Positions 28,701 to 36,158 of a stretch of 64,000 bases of DNA are shown in pieces. The notes beneath the pieces are model-generated. The model saw nothing but the letters and a program-made list of their open reading frames with translations, was not told the origin of the DNA and made no database searches. This stretch comes from G963665925 sp963678925. Lineage in GTDB: Bacteria > Bacillota > Clostridia > Peptostreptococcales > Acidaminobacteraceae. Numbering within the stretch: the stretch's first letter is position 1; every line of letters starts with the position of its first letter. The DNA lies in assembly GCA_963678925.1 (NCBI GenBank), contig OY787533.1, positions 496,001 to 560,000 of the forward strand, written 5' to 3'. A program made the position numbers and the translations under genes.

Positions 28701-29438
28701 TTATTTTTTCAGTCTGACATAAACGGCCTTTGCAGGCGAGTTGTCATTTGAACGCTCATCGATTTGGAAGAGCTTTGTCGCTTTCATCAGTTCATAAAGC
28801 TTCTTGTAGCCAAAGTTTCTCGGGTCAAAATCCGGTGCCTTATTTGCGATATTCTGCCCTACACTGCCAAGGTGTGACCAGCCATTTTCATTGGCCGAGG
28901 CCTCAACCGCGCTGACTAGAAGCGAAACCAGCTTCTTATCACTTTGAAGCTGCTTCATTGCAACCGGATATCTGGCGTGATTTTTCTCATCCTTCATAAG
29001 GATTTCTGTGAAAATGAACTTATCACATGCACCTACAAATGCCTTCGGTGTCTTGCTCTCGCCAAAACCATACACGAGCATTCCAGACTCTCTAAGGCGA
29101 AGGCATAGTCTTGTGAAATCCGAATCACTGGACACAATGCAAAAGCCGTCCAGCTTGTCTGTGTACAGCAAATCCATCGCGTCGATGATCAGAGCGCTAT
29201 CTGTCGAGTTCTTCCCCGAGGTATAGCTGAACTGCTGCACCGGGTTTAACGCATTTTCGAGAAGAACTTCCTTCCACCCCAAAAGGTTAGGACTTGTCCA
29301 GTCACCATAAACACGCTTAACGCTGGCGATTCCATATTTAGCTATTTCGTCTAGCAAGCCTTCGATTATTTTCGGGGACGCATTGTCCGCATCAATCAAA
29401 ACAGCAAGCTTTTTTTGGATTGAGTCGTTCTCTTTCAT
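28701..29438 (-). CDS. NYN domain / OST-HTH (LOTUS) protein
   Basis: This is a predicted RNA-directed nuclease-like protein of 245 residues. The N-terminal NYN (PIN-like) domain carries acidic residues at LAVLIDADNAS, NSTDSALIIDAMDLL and IVSSDSDFTRLC, matching the metal-binding aspartates of the LabA/DUF88 group. The C-terminal 75 residues (DKKLVSLLVSAVEASANENGW to the end) look like an OST-HTH/LOTUS domain, an RNA-binding module. The ATG at 29438 is preferred after AGAGGTGG; upstream in-frame codons overlap the promoter. It is monocistronic. The cellular role is unknown; RNA turnover is inferred from domains. Confidence 0.82.
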   Translation of the reverse strand: MKENDSIQKKLAVLIDADNASPKIIEGLLDEIAKYGIASVKRVYGDWTSPNLLGWKEVLLENALNPVQQFSYTSGKNSTDSALIIDAMDLLYTDKLDGFCIVSSDSDFTRLCLRLRESGMLVYGFGESKTPKAFVGACDKFIFTEILMKDEKNHARYPVAMKQLQSDKKLVSLLVSAVEASANENGWSHLGSVGQNIANKAPDFDPRNFGYKKLYELMKATKLFQIDERSNDNSPAKAVYVRLKK

Positions 29439-29483
29439 CATTCCACCTCTTTGCTGTACGTAATCTTCATCGTCTCTCATTCT

Positions 29484-29513
29484 ATCATATAGATTATCAA
29501 TTTTAAATGTAAA
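29484..29513 (-). promoter_or_regulatory. Promoter of the NYN/OST-HTH gene
   Basis: TTTACA (29508-29513), 18 bp and TATGAT (29484-29489) on the minus strand, about 45 bases upstream of the chosen start. The 29439-29748 gap otherwise holds only this promoter and the ssb terminator. Confidence 0.65.
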
Positions 29514-29638
29514 ACTATACAGAATTCTCATCAAAATCATACATTTTTTTCCTATGCATGCTCTGTCAAAATCTTTTACAGGTCAATCCCATTCCGCAGC
29601 ATCGATACAGCCCTATATGTCATGCCCATTCCCAAGGG

Positions 29639-29675
29639 AAAAGGCCTGCGGAACACCCATATCCGCAAGCCTTTT
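29639..29675 (-). terminator. Terminator after ssb
   Basis: AAAAGGCTTGCGGA / TCCGCAGGCCTTTT hairpin with a 9-nt loop, about 75 bases after the ssb stop. Confidence 0.8.
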
Positions 29676-29748
29676 ATCAAAATATGTTTATGAATAATAT
29701 GCTAATTTAATAACCGGGTCCAAGTGTGCCCTTCACCTTGAAACCTGT

Positions 29749-30159
29749 TTAGAATGGTACATTTTCAAGAATGGTATCATCTGGTTCATCACTGGATTTC
29801 ACAACAGGCGAATGCTCCTTTGAAACGCTTGGAATAAATCTGAGCCTACTCGCGGTGATATCTGTTGTATATACCTTGCTTCCGTCTTCCTTCACATAGG
29901 AACCCGTCGTCACACTGCCTGTCACACCTACCATGCTGCCCTTCTTCAAGTAGGAATTCGCACTCTCCGCTTGTCTGCCCCAAACCTTGATTCTAGGAAA
30001 ATCTGCTGTACTTCTGCCTTCAGCGCTATACTGTTCTTTTTTTGCCTGAGACAGGGGTCGGTCAATGGCTATGCTAAATGTAGATATGCTCGTACCATCG
30101 TTGGTGCTTCTAATTTCCGGATCGGCCGTAAGTCTTCCAACTAAGTTTACAGAATTCAT
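29749..30159 (-). CDS. ssb: Single-stranded DNA-binding protein
   Basis: This OB-fold protein (136 residues) coats single-stranded DNA and recruits repair and replication partners. The N-terminal MNSVNLVGRLTADPEIR and PRIKVWGRQAESANSYLKKG are typical. It keeps an acidic/hydrophobic partner-docking tail (DDTILENVPF). It is shorter than a housekeeping SSB, with little linker, and is not next to rpsF/rpsR, so it may be a second copy (inference). An AAAGGAGG site precedes the ATG. It is divergent from deoD. Confidence 0.92.
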   Translation of the reverse strand: MNSVNLVGRLTADPEIRSTNDGTSISTFSIAIDRPLSQAKKEQYSAEGRSTADFPRIKVWGRQAESANSYLKKGSMVGVTGSVTTGSYVKEDGSKVYTTDITASRLRFIPSVSKEHSPVVKSSDEPDDTILENVPF

Positions 30160-30258
30160 ATCAAACCTCCTTTTCCATATAATACCATATAATTTTATTT
30201 TTTACAATATATGTAATCATTTTTCCGTATCTGACCTTTTTTTCATGCACGGAAACTG

Positions 30259-30267
30259 TGATATAAT
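30259..30267 (+). promoter_or_regulatory. Extended -10 promoter of deoD
   Basis: TGATATAAT with TATAAT at 30262-30267 on the plus strand, about 34 bases upstream of the start. The -35 region is poor. Confidence 0.55.
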
Positions 30268-30300
30268 ATTATGGACCAATTGATGAAAGGAGGAATACAA

Positions 30301-30999
30301 ATGAGTACACATATTGGTGCACCAGAAGGTGCAATTGCTGAAACGGTCCTGCTTCCAGGCGACCCGATGCGTGCCAAGTTCATTGCGGAGACTTTTCTTG
30401 AAAATCCACAGTGCTACAATACGGTTCGGGGCATGTACGGCTATACCGGTACATATAATGGCAAACGTGTTTCCGTTCAGGGCACAGGTATGGGAACCCC
30501 ATCCCTGGCAATCTACGTAAATGAACTTATTCAATTTTACGGCTGCAAGCAGCTTATTCGTGTTGGTTCAGCAGGTTCAATGCAAGACCATGTCAATGTT
30601 CGTGATGTCGTTCTGGCTTCAGGTGCATGCTCTGACTCCGCAATGAACCGCCTTATGTTCAACAACATGGATTATGCACCGATTGCCAGCTTCGATTTGC
30701 TGTCAAAGGCTTATGCAGCAGCTCAGAAGCTCGGCATTGAACCCCATGTCGGAAATATCCTGACAACAGATTCATTCTATAACGGCAGACCAAATCCACT
30801 CGATGTCTGGGTACAGCACAATGTCCTTGCAGTGGAAATGGAGTCATCTGCACTCTACACAATTGCTGCAAAATTCGGCGTAAAAGCTTTGTCTGTTCTG
30901 ACAATTAGCGATCATATTTTCAAACAAGTTGAAACGACGTCAGAAGAACGTGAAAAAACTTTCACAGACATGATGAGAATCGCACTAGAACTGGCATAA
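30301..30999 (+). CDS. deoD: Purine-nucleoside phosphorylase, DeoD type
   Basis: It cleaves purine (deoxy)nucleosides with phosphate to free base and (deoxy)ribose-1-phosphate. It has 232 residues, close to the usual 235. Motifs are MSTHIGAPEGAIA, LLPGDPMRAKFIAE (phosphate and ribose contacts), GTGMGTPSLAIY, RVGSAGSM, VEMESSALY and the catalytic aspartate in TISDHIF. AAAGGAGG precedes the ATG at 30301, preferred over the longer in-frame ATG at 30271. It is followed after 12 bp by the TM1266-type gene, so the two form an operon. Confidence 0.96.
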   Translation: MSTHIGAPEGAIAETVLLPGDPMRAKFIAETFLENPQCYNTVRGMYGYTGTYNGKRVSVQGTGMGTPSLAIYVNELIQFYGCKQLIRVGSAGSMQDHVNVRDVVLASGACSDSAMNRLMFNNMDYAPIASFDLLSKAYAAAQKLGIEPHVGNILTTDSFYNGRPNPLDVWVQHNVLAVEMESSALYTIAAKFGVKALSVLTISDHIFKQVETTSEEREKTFTDMMRIALELA

Positions 31000-31011
31000 C
31001 GGAGGTACCGA

Positions 31012-31269
31012 ATGAAGCGTGTTGCAGTAGTCGGAATTGTACTTGATGAACCACAGGAAGCAAATTCAAAATTGAATGAAATTATCGCAGAATATAAGGA
31101 TATTGTTAGGGGAAGAATGGGAATTCCATTTGCTGAAGAGGGGATTTCAGTCATTTCTCTGACTGTTGTTGGATCAATGGACGAAATCAATGGACTCACA
31201 GGTAAACTTGGTAATGTGAGAGGCGTAAGTGTGAAAACTTCCATTTCTAAAAAGGAAATTGCTTCTTAA
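31012..31269 (+). CDS. TM1266-family iron-only hydrogenase system regulator
   Basis: This small ACT-like/NikR-C-like protein (85 residues) belongs to the family named after Thermotoga TM1266 and is usually found beside [FeFe]-hydrogenase maturation genes. MKRVAVVGIVLDEPQ, IVRGRMGIP and ISVISLTVVGSMDEINGLTGKLG are characteristic. There is no DNA-binding domain, so a direct regulatory role is unproven. It is co-transcribed with deoD here, while hydE and hydG lie 4 kb downstream. CGGAGGTA precedes the ATG. Confidence 0.85.
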   Translation: MKRVAVVGIVLDEPQEANSKLNEIIAEYKDIVRGRMGIPFAEEGISVISLTVVGSMDEINGLTGKLGNVRGVSVKTSISKKEIAS

Positions 31270-31359
31270 CCGCAACAATACATATAACTGCCGATTCAAT
31301 ATGCTGAATATTACATGGCTTCTGTACTGTGACAAATTGCAGGCTAATTGAGTTGTTAA

Positions 31360-31400
31360 AAAACAACAAAAGAGGGATGTTACCTGGTAACATCCCTCTT
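31360..31400. terminator. Terminator between the TM1266 gene and the chemoreceptor
   Basis: AAGAGGGATGTTACC / GGTAACATCCCTCTT, 15-bp arms. The minus strand is followed by TTTTGTTGTTTTTT, so it mainly serves the chemoreceptor gene, with possible activity for the plus-strand operon. The 31270-31369 gap shows nothing else. Confidence 0.85.
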
Positions 31401-31455
31401 AAAATTGTTCAAAATCTCCAGCTATGACCTGTAAACTTGTATCTTTACCTCGTGC

Positions 31456-33459
31456 TTACAGCGTAAATACAGCAAGTGATGCATTCAGGCTGTCAAGCTG
31501 TTCCTTGTTTTCGCGTATACGCTCGCTGATCATTTCAAGACTCTCTGTCTGCTGTACTGTCGATGCAGATATCTCTTCAGAACCTGCCGCAGTTAAGGCA
31601 GATACTTCCGAAATCTTTTCGATTTCTCCAAGAACATCAGCCTTTATTGTATTCACATTTTCAAATTTGTGTCCCAAATCAGTAATCAGATTTGAAACAG
31701 AAGCAATAGAACCATTGATTTCATTGAATATTGTCTGTGTTTCATTTACCGAATCATTGACCTTGTCAATGGCCGTATTGGTTCCAGCAATAGTCTCATT
31801 CGTACTGCCGACCAAATCGACGATTTCAGAAATAATCGAACCAATTTCTTCAGCCGATTTGGAAGACTGCTCTGCGAGCTTTCTAATCTCCTCTGCAACG
31901 ACCGCAAAACCACGTCCCTGTTCCCCAGCCCTCGCAGCTTCAATGGCAGCATTCAGTGCCAGCAGATTTGTCTGATCGGAAATGGAGCGTATGGTCACAA
32001 TAATTTCACTGATTGTTGACGACTTTTTAGCCAGCTCATCGACACTCTGATTTACAACACGTGTTGCGTTGACATTTTCATCAAAGTTTTCTTTGAGAGA
32101 CTTGAGGGATACCTCAGACTTCTTACTGGTTACAAGTACCTCATCCGCCAAATCGATGGTGCTAACAAGACCAGATGAGGCGTCGTCGATATGACTGGAC
32201 AGATCGTTCATGGCCTTGACGGACTCACTGCTTGATTGAGCCTGTGATGTTGCACCTTGGGCAATCTCATCTACAGACTTGGAAATCTCTTCATTGCTGA
32301 ATGCCGCATTTCTAATGATGCCTTGTATCTGCACAGTTGATTCCGTAATGTCATCTGCAAGAAGATGCGTCTGCTTGAGCAACGTTTGTATATCAGAAAG
32401 CATTTTATTAAAGCTTCTTGCCAAAACACCGATCTCATCTTTAGTCGCAAGATCGACCCTGACACTCAAATCGCCATTGCCTGCCCTTTCCATGTTTTCA
32501 ACCAAAACATTAATGGGATTAAAGAGTTTTGTCGCAATAATGATGATTATCACAACAACAAGAATTAGTGCAACACCTAGAATTGTGATAATGTTTACAA
32601 GAATCGCCTGTACTGAATCGGAAAAGTCAGTTTCTGGCACAGTCGCCACAAGCGTCCAATCATCCAGTGCACGATATGAGGCGTACATCTTGCCATTTTC
32701 ATCGGTATACTCAAAAAATCCATCTCCACCTTGAGAAAGTTTGGTAAGTGCTTCAACTTCGGCAATATCCGTCCCAATTTTATCCGGACTGTGATGGTAG
32801 AGCATCTTTCCATCAGCACCCACGATATATGCATAACCGTTTTTTCCAACTTTAAAGCCTTCAATCATGCTCTGCAGGCCGATGACATCTCTCAAATCGT
32901 CAATGTAGGAAGGTTCAAGTCCAATCTGAACAACACCCGGTTCATCCACTCTGGATACTCCGATATACTGGAAGAGAGTCGCATCTGTTCCACGTTCAGA
33001 AGGTGCCTGCGCAAGTCTGCCATCTGTTTTCCCAATCAAATCAAGGAAAGGCTTCGTCTGATCGGTCGTATTGAAATCAAACCCGTAAAAGCCTTCAATA
33101 TTCCCGCTTTGTAAAACACCGTCCGCATCAACCACGTGAAGCTCGTCAACACCAATGCGCTTAGCAAGAGACTGCATAATAGCAGGCGTCATGACTTCGG
33201 GGTTGTAATGGATAATTTCCGCCACAGCTGCCGTTAAATCAAGGTTCTTCTCATCCAAAGTTTCAAAAAAAGTATTTTCAACCTCTCGACGTGTCGTAAT
33301 ATTCTCTGTCAGATTATCAAGCTGAGAGGCCATCTGATTCTGAATCATATCCATCACCAGATTATTCTGGATTTGACTTAGCGTGATAAATCCAATGCCC
33401 AGAAATGCAGCTACTAGGAGTGCTAGAACCGGTATTAGCAATTTACTCTTCAAATTCAT
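31456..33459 (-). CDS. Methyl-accepting chemotaxis protein, dCache sensor
   Basis: This chemoreceptor has 667 residues. TM1 is at about 7-30 and a double-Cache extracellular domain spans about 35-280 (YAYIVGADGKMLYHHSPDKIGTD belongs to its distal half). TM2 (about 283-310, rich in Val/Ile) and HAMP follow. The signalling hairpin has the canonical tip sequence (SDQTNLLALNAAIEAARAG). dCache domains often bind amino acids or organic acids; the ligand is unknown. GGAGGG precedes the ATG. It is monocistronic. Confidence 0.94.
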   Translation of the reverse strand: MNLKSKLLIPVLALLVAAFLGIGFITLSQIQNNLVMDMIQNQMASQLDNLTENITTRREVENTFFETLDEKNLDLTAAVAEIIHYNPEVMTPAIMQSLAKRIGVDELHVVDADGVLQSGNIEGFYGFDFNTTDQTKPFLDLIGKTDGRLAQAPSERGTDATLFQYIGVSRVDEPGVVQIGLEPSYIDDLRDVIGLQSMIEGFKVGKNGYAYIVGADGKMLYHHSPDKIGTDIAEVEALTKLSQGGDGFFEYTDENGKMYASYRALDDWTLVATVPETDFSDSVQAILVNIITILGVALILVVVIIIIIATKLFNPINVLVENMERAGNGDLSVRVDLATKDEIGVLARSFNKMLSDIQTLLKQTHLLADDITESTVQIQGIIRNAAFSNEEISKSVDEIAQGATSQAQSSSESVKAMNDLSSHIDDASSGLVSTIDLADEVLVTSKKSEVSLKSLKENFDENVNATRVVNQSVDELAKKSSTISEIIVTIRSISDQTNLLALNAAIEAARAGEQGRGFAVVAEEIRKLAEQSSKSAEEIGSIISEIVDLVGSTNETIAGTNTAIDKVNDSVNETQTIFNEINGSIASVSNLITDLGHKFENVNTIKADVLGEIEKISEVSALTAAGSEEISASTVQQTESLEMISERIRENKEQLDSLNASLAVFTL

Positions 33460-33542
33460 AGTTAACCCTCCATATCCCTCGGTGACCCTATTGTTTCATC
33501 AAATAAACCCTATGCGCCCACACCCATTATTTGATCCATGAT

Positions 33543-33586
33543 AAAAAAAAACAACAACTTCAAATATGAATAAGAAATCATTGTTG
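33543..33586 (-). terminator. Probable terminator after idi
   Basis: CAACAA / TTGTTG arms with a long AT-rich loop, followed by nine T residues on the minus strand. The stem is weak but the T-run is strong. Confidence 0.55.
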
Positions 33587-33636
33587 ATTACGCATTTTAT
33601 GTCGATAGTTATGAGACTATCCATTTCTTTATATTG

Positions 33637-34167
33637 CTATTCTCCAAGTAAAAGTGACTTGCTGACATTATCCATGATGATTTTAAACCAGACTGTGTAT
33701 TTCTCTGGCGAACGCGCAATATCATCCACAAGCTCGTCAAATGAAATCCACATCACACTGTCCACTTCTTCAGGATTGAATGGAATCTCTTGGTTTATAT
33801 ATTCCCCAATCAGGACATGGTCAAACTCATTTTCGGTCATCCCGTGATCCAGTTCAGCCCTGTACATAAACTGATAGACCTCTTTCACATCGCAATCTAT
33901 GCCCAGTTCTTCCTGTAGTCGTCTATGTGCTGCCTGCTCAACTGTTTCACCTTTTCTCGGATGCGAACAGCATGCATTCGTATAAAGCCCGCCTGAGTGG
34001 TACTTGCTCAGCGCACGTCGCTGCAGGAGCACTTCATTTTTCTCATTAAACAAAAATACAGAAAACGCCCGGTGAAGCATGGCTTCTTCATGTGCCTGCA
34101 TTTTTTCCATTTGACCTACTGGATGATCATTCTCGTCTACAAGTATGACAAACTCTTGTCTACCCAT
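33637..34167 (-). CDS. idi: Isopentenyl-diphosphate delta-isomerase, type I
   Basis: It interconverts isopentenyl and dimethylallyl diphosphate. It is a Nudix-fold enzyme of 176 residues. HRAFSVFLFN, the active-site cysteine in TNACCSHP, the Nudix-like GETVEQAAHRRLQEELG and the glutamate motif TENEFDHV are all present. The start at 34167 follows GGAGGT by about 8 bases; the longer GTG frame overlaps that site. It begins one base after the stop of the small membrane protein gene, so the two are coupled. Confidence 0.93.
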   Translation of the reverse strand: MGRQEFVILVDENDHPVGQMEKMQAHEEAMLHRAFSVFLFNEKNEVLLQRRALSKYHSGGLYTNACCSHPRKGETVEQAAHRRLQEELGIDCDVKEVYQFMYRAELDHGMTENEFDHVLIGEYINQEIPFNPEEVDSVMWISFDELVDDIARSPEKYTVWFKIIMDNVSKSLLLGE

Positions 34168-34168
34168 T

Positions 34169-34504
34169 CTATTTACCTCCACAAACTGCTCTTAATTTCT
34201 CTTCTGTTTTATACTTATACAGGTTCAAGTACCCGAAAAACACCAGACTCCCTGCGACAACAGGAAATACACCACGGGCTAGAACACAGAAAACGCCCAT
34301 TGCAAAAGACATCATCATTATGCGCACATGGAAGGCCGCATAGACTTGTCCATATACTTGAACATCCGTCTTCTTCGATGGTAAGACTGTTATAACATGA
34401 GCGCCCTCGCTTTTAAAGCTTCCATTTTTAGCACCAGACCCCATGGTATACATCCATATGCCAAACAACCAGTAAGCTGCCAATACTATATATTCCGGAC
34501 CCAT
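34169..34504 (-). CDS. Small integral membrane protein (DUF3784-like)
   Basis: This 111-residue protein has probable membrane segments at about 5-22, 55-75 and 78-95, and a basic C-terminus. It resembles small DUF3784-type membrane proteins in size and layout, but I am not certain of the family. GGGAGA precedes the ATG. The stop is one base from the idi start, so it is the first gene of a two-gene operon. Function unknown. Confidence 0.7.
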   Translation of the reverse strand: MGPEYIVLAAYWLFGIWMYTMGSGAKNGSFKSEGAHVITVLPSKKTDVQVYGQVYAAFHVRIMMMSFAMGVFCVLARGVFPVVAGSLVFFGYLNLYKYKTEEKLRAVCGGK

Positions 34505-34560
34505 TATATCTCCCGTTCCCTTTCTCGATTCCCCAGTATCGACACAATCGCCGATACCCC

Positions 34561-34569
34561 ATTATACCA
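34561..34569 (-). promoter_or_regulatory. Extended -10 promoter of the membrane protein-idi operon
   Basis: TGGTATAAT on the minus strand, with TATAAT at 34561-34566. A small GTATCG/CGATAC hairpin lies in the leader. Confidence 0.55.
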
Positions 34570-34697
34570 TCAACGCGCATGCATTTTAATAGCTTAAGCC
34601 TTGCGCTGCAATCACCAAAGCGGATTCATTAACATTCTATCCAACATGGGAAGGCTTTGCCACATAAAATTATACAAAGTCGCACAAATAAAATAGG

Positions 34698-34726
34698 TTG
34701 ACTTTATAGGATGCATTTGATATTCT
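34698..34726 (+). promoter_or_regulatory. Promoter of the hydE-hydG transcript
   Basis: TTGACT (34698-34703), a 17-bp spacer and TATTCT (34721-34726). The predicted start near 34733 leaves a leader of about 365 nt before hydE. Confidence 0.75.
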
Positions 34727-34732
34727 TTTCAC

Positions 34733-34910
34733 AAATCCACCTTTCATATGAGTTTTGAAGATTCTTATATGTGAAGGTATATAGCTTTCAGCGTAAACGA
34801 CCTTATGGAAAAGAGAATTCTAATCCCGGAGGATGTTCACAGTAGCGGTTATACCGTCTATTTTAGTGTGCACAAACCTCCACGATTAGTTGGAGGTTTT
34901 TTTATATTCG
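34733..34910 (+). promoter_or_regulatory. Attenuator/riboswitch-like leader upstream of hydE
   Basis: A 5' hairpin (34739-34778, CCTTTCATATGAG with CTTATATGTGAAGG) is followed by mutually exclusive pairings. GGAGG (34828-34832) can pair with CCTCC (34877-34881), enclosing GTTCAC/GTGCAC and a CGGT/ACCG hairpin. Alternatively AACCTCCA (34875-34882) pairs with TGGAGGTT (34891-34898), followed by seven T residues. This is the layout of a transcription attenuator. I cannot match it to a known class (not T-box, TPP, SAM, FMN, cobalamin or GEMM). Confidence 0.65.
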
Positions 34911-34928
34911 GAAAAGACAAAGAAATGC

Positions 34929-34992
34929 ACAGATTCATATGTAAGAGCATAATCTCTTGCAAGCAAAATTATGCTCTTACATATGAATCTGT
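34929..34992 (+). repeat. Perfect 25-bp inverted repeat before hydE
   Basis: Arms at 34929-34953 and 34968-34992 are perfect reverse complements, starting ACAGATTCATATGTAAGAGC, with a 14-nt loop containing TTGCAA. There is no T-run. A smaller GAGCAACT/AGTTGCTC hairpin lies just downstream. It could be an RNase III-type processing stem, a DNA cruciform or a relic of a small mobile repeat. Confidence 0.85.
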
Positions 34993-35097
34993 ATATGGCG
35001 CGACTAGCGACATGAGCAACTGGAAGTTGCTCAGACTGTTGCCAATACTCCGAAGAAAACTGAACCTTCAGGCCAGTTACTACGAAAGGAATAATTT

Positions 35098-36156
35098 ATG
35101 GCTCTTGATTTAATCCAGCGCTTAGCCGATGGAGAAATGTTAAACGAAACAGAACTTGTAAAACTGCTCGACTCACTAGATCATCCTGAAAACGGAGATC
35201 AGCGGGATTTCCTATTTGAGAAAGCCCGAGAGGCACGTGAAAAATACTACAGTAAAGACGTATATATGCGTGGACTGATAGAATTCACAAATTACTGCAA
35301 ACAAAGCTGTGCGTATTGCGGCATCAGAAGCGGCAATCCAAAAGCTGACCGATATAGACTGACTGACGAACAAATACTTGACTGCTGTACAGAAGGCTAC
35401 CGACTTGGATACAGAACCTTTGTGCTTCAAGGCGGTGAAGATGCCTACTATACGGATGAGAAAATCGTCGACCTTGTGAACAAGATTAAGGAACGCTTCC
35501 CAGAGGCGGCTGTTACGCTTTCAATTGGCGAACGCTCACGTGAAAGCTACCAGACAATTAAAAATGCCGGTGTGGACAGATACCTGCTCCGCCACGAAAC
35601 TGCCAACAAGGAAATATACGAAAGCGTTCATCCGAACATGAGCTTCGAGAACAGACAGCGCTGTCTTAAAGACCTTAAAGAGCTTGGTTTTCAAGTGGGT
35701 GCCGGTTTCATGGTAGGACTGCCAGGACAGAAGAACACACACCTTGCACAGGATTTGATCTTTTTGAGAGAGCTTGGTCCACACATGATTGGCATTGGAC
35801 CTTTCATTCCCCATGAAGATACACCACTTGGCAAGGAAACAGGCGGAACGGTTGAAAAGACACTTATTATGGTCGCACTGACACGCCTTACTGTTCCAAA
35901 ATCGCTTCTGCCTTCAACAACGGCACTTGGGACGCTCGACCCGCTCGGCCGCGAAAAGGCCCTGAAAGCAGGCGCAAATGTTGTGATGCCAAATCTTTCT
36001 CCGACAAATGTCCGGGAAAAATATGAGTTATACAAAGACAAAATCTGTACAGGTGATGAAGCTGCACACTGCCGCTCCTGTATTGAAGGAAGAATCAACT
36101 CAACTGGTTACCGTGTGAACATGTCCCGTGGGGATTATTATCAATGGAGGGTTTAA
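35098..36156 (+). CDS. hydE: [FeFe]-hydrogenase maturation radical SAM enzyme HydE
   Basis: It takes part in building the diiron subcluster of the [FeFe]-hydrogenase H-cluster. It has 352 residues. The radical-SAM CxxxCxxC is CKQSCAYC (about 67-74), in a BioB-like TIM barrel with LQGGED, VGLPGQ and PFIPHEDTPLG typical of HydE. The C-terminus has CRSCIEGR. AAAGGA precedes the ATG. hydG starts 2 bases after the stop. Neither hydF nor a hydrogenase structural gene is in the window. Confidence 0.94.
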   Translation: MALDLIQRLADGEMLNETELVKLLDSLDHPENGDQRDFLFEKAREAREKYYSKDVYMRGLIEFTNYCKQSCAYCGIRSGNPKADRYRLTDEQILDCCTEGYRLGYRTFVLQGGEDAYYTDEKIVDLVNKIKERFPEAAVTLSIGERSRESYQTIKNAGVDRYLLRHETANKEIYESVHPNMSFENRQRCLKDLKELGFQVGAGFMVGLPGQKNTHLAQDLIFLRELGPHMIGIGPFIPHEDTPLGKETGGTVEKTLIMVALTRLTVPKSLLPSTTALGTLDPLGREKALKAGANVVMPNLSPTNVREKYELYKDKICTGDEAAHCRSCIEGRINSTGYRVNMSRGDYYQWRV

Positions 36157-36158
36157 AT

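Noticed and set aside
34733..34910. TPP, SAM or T-box riboswitch for the hydE leader
   Set aside because: None of the conserved cores (CTGAGA/ACCTGATC, S-box, GGTGGTACCGCG) is present.
34805..35113. 102-codon plus-strand frame upstream of hydE
   Set aside because: It covers the attenuator, the terminator and the inverted repeat and overlaps the hydE start; chance frame.
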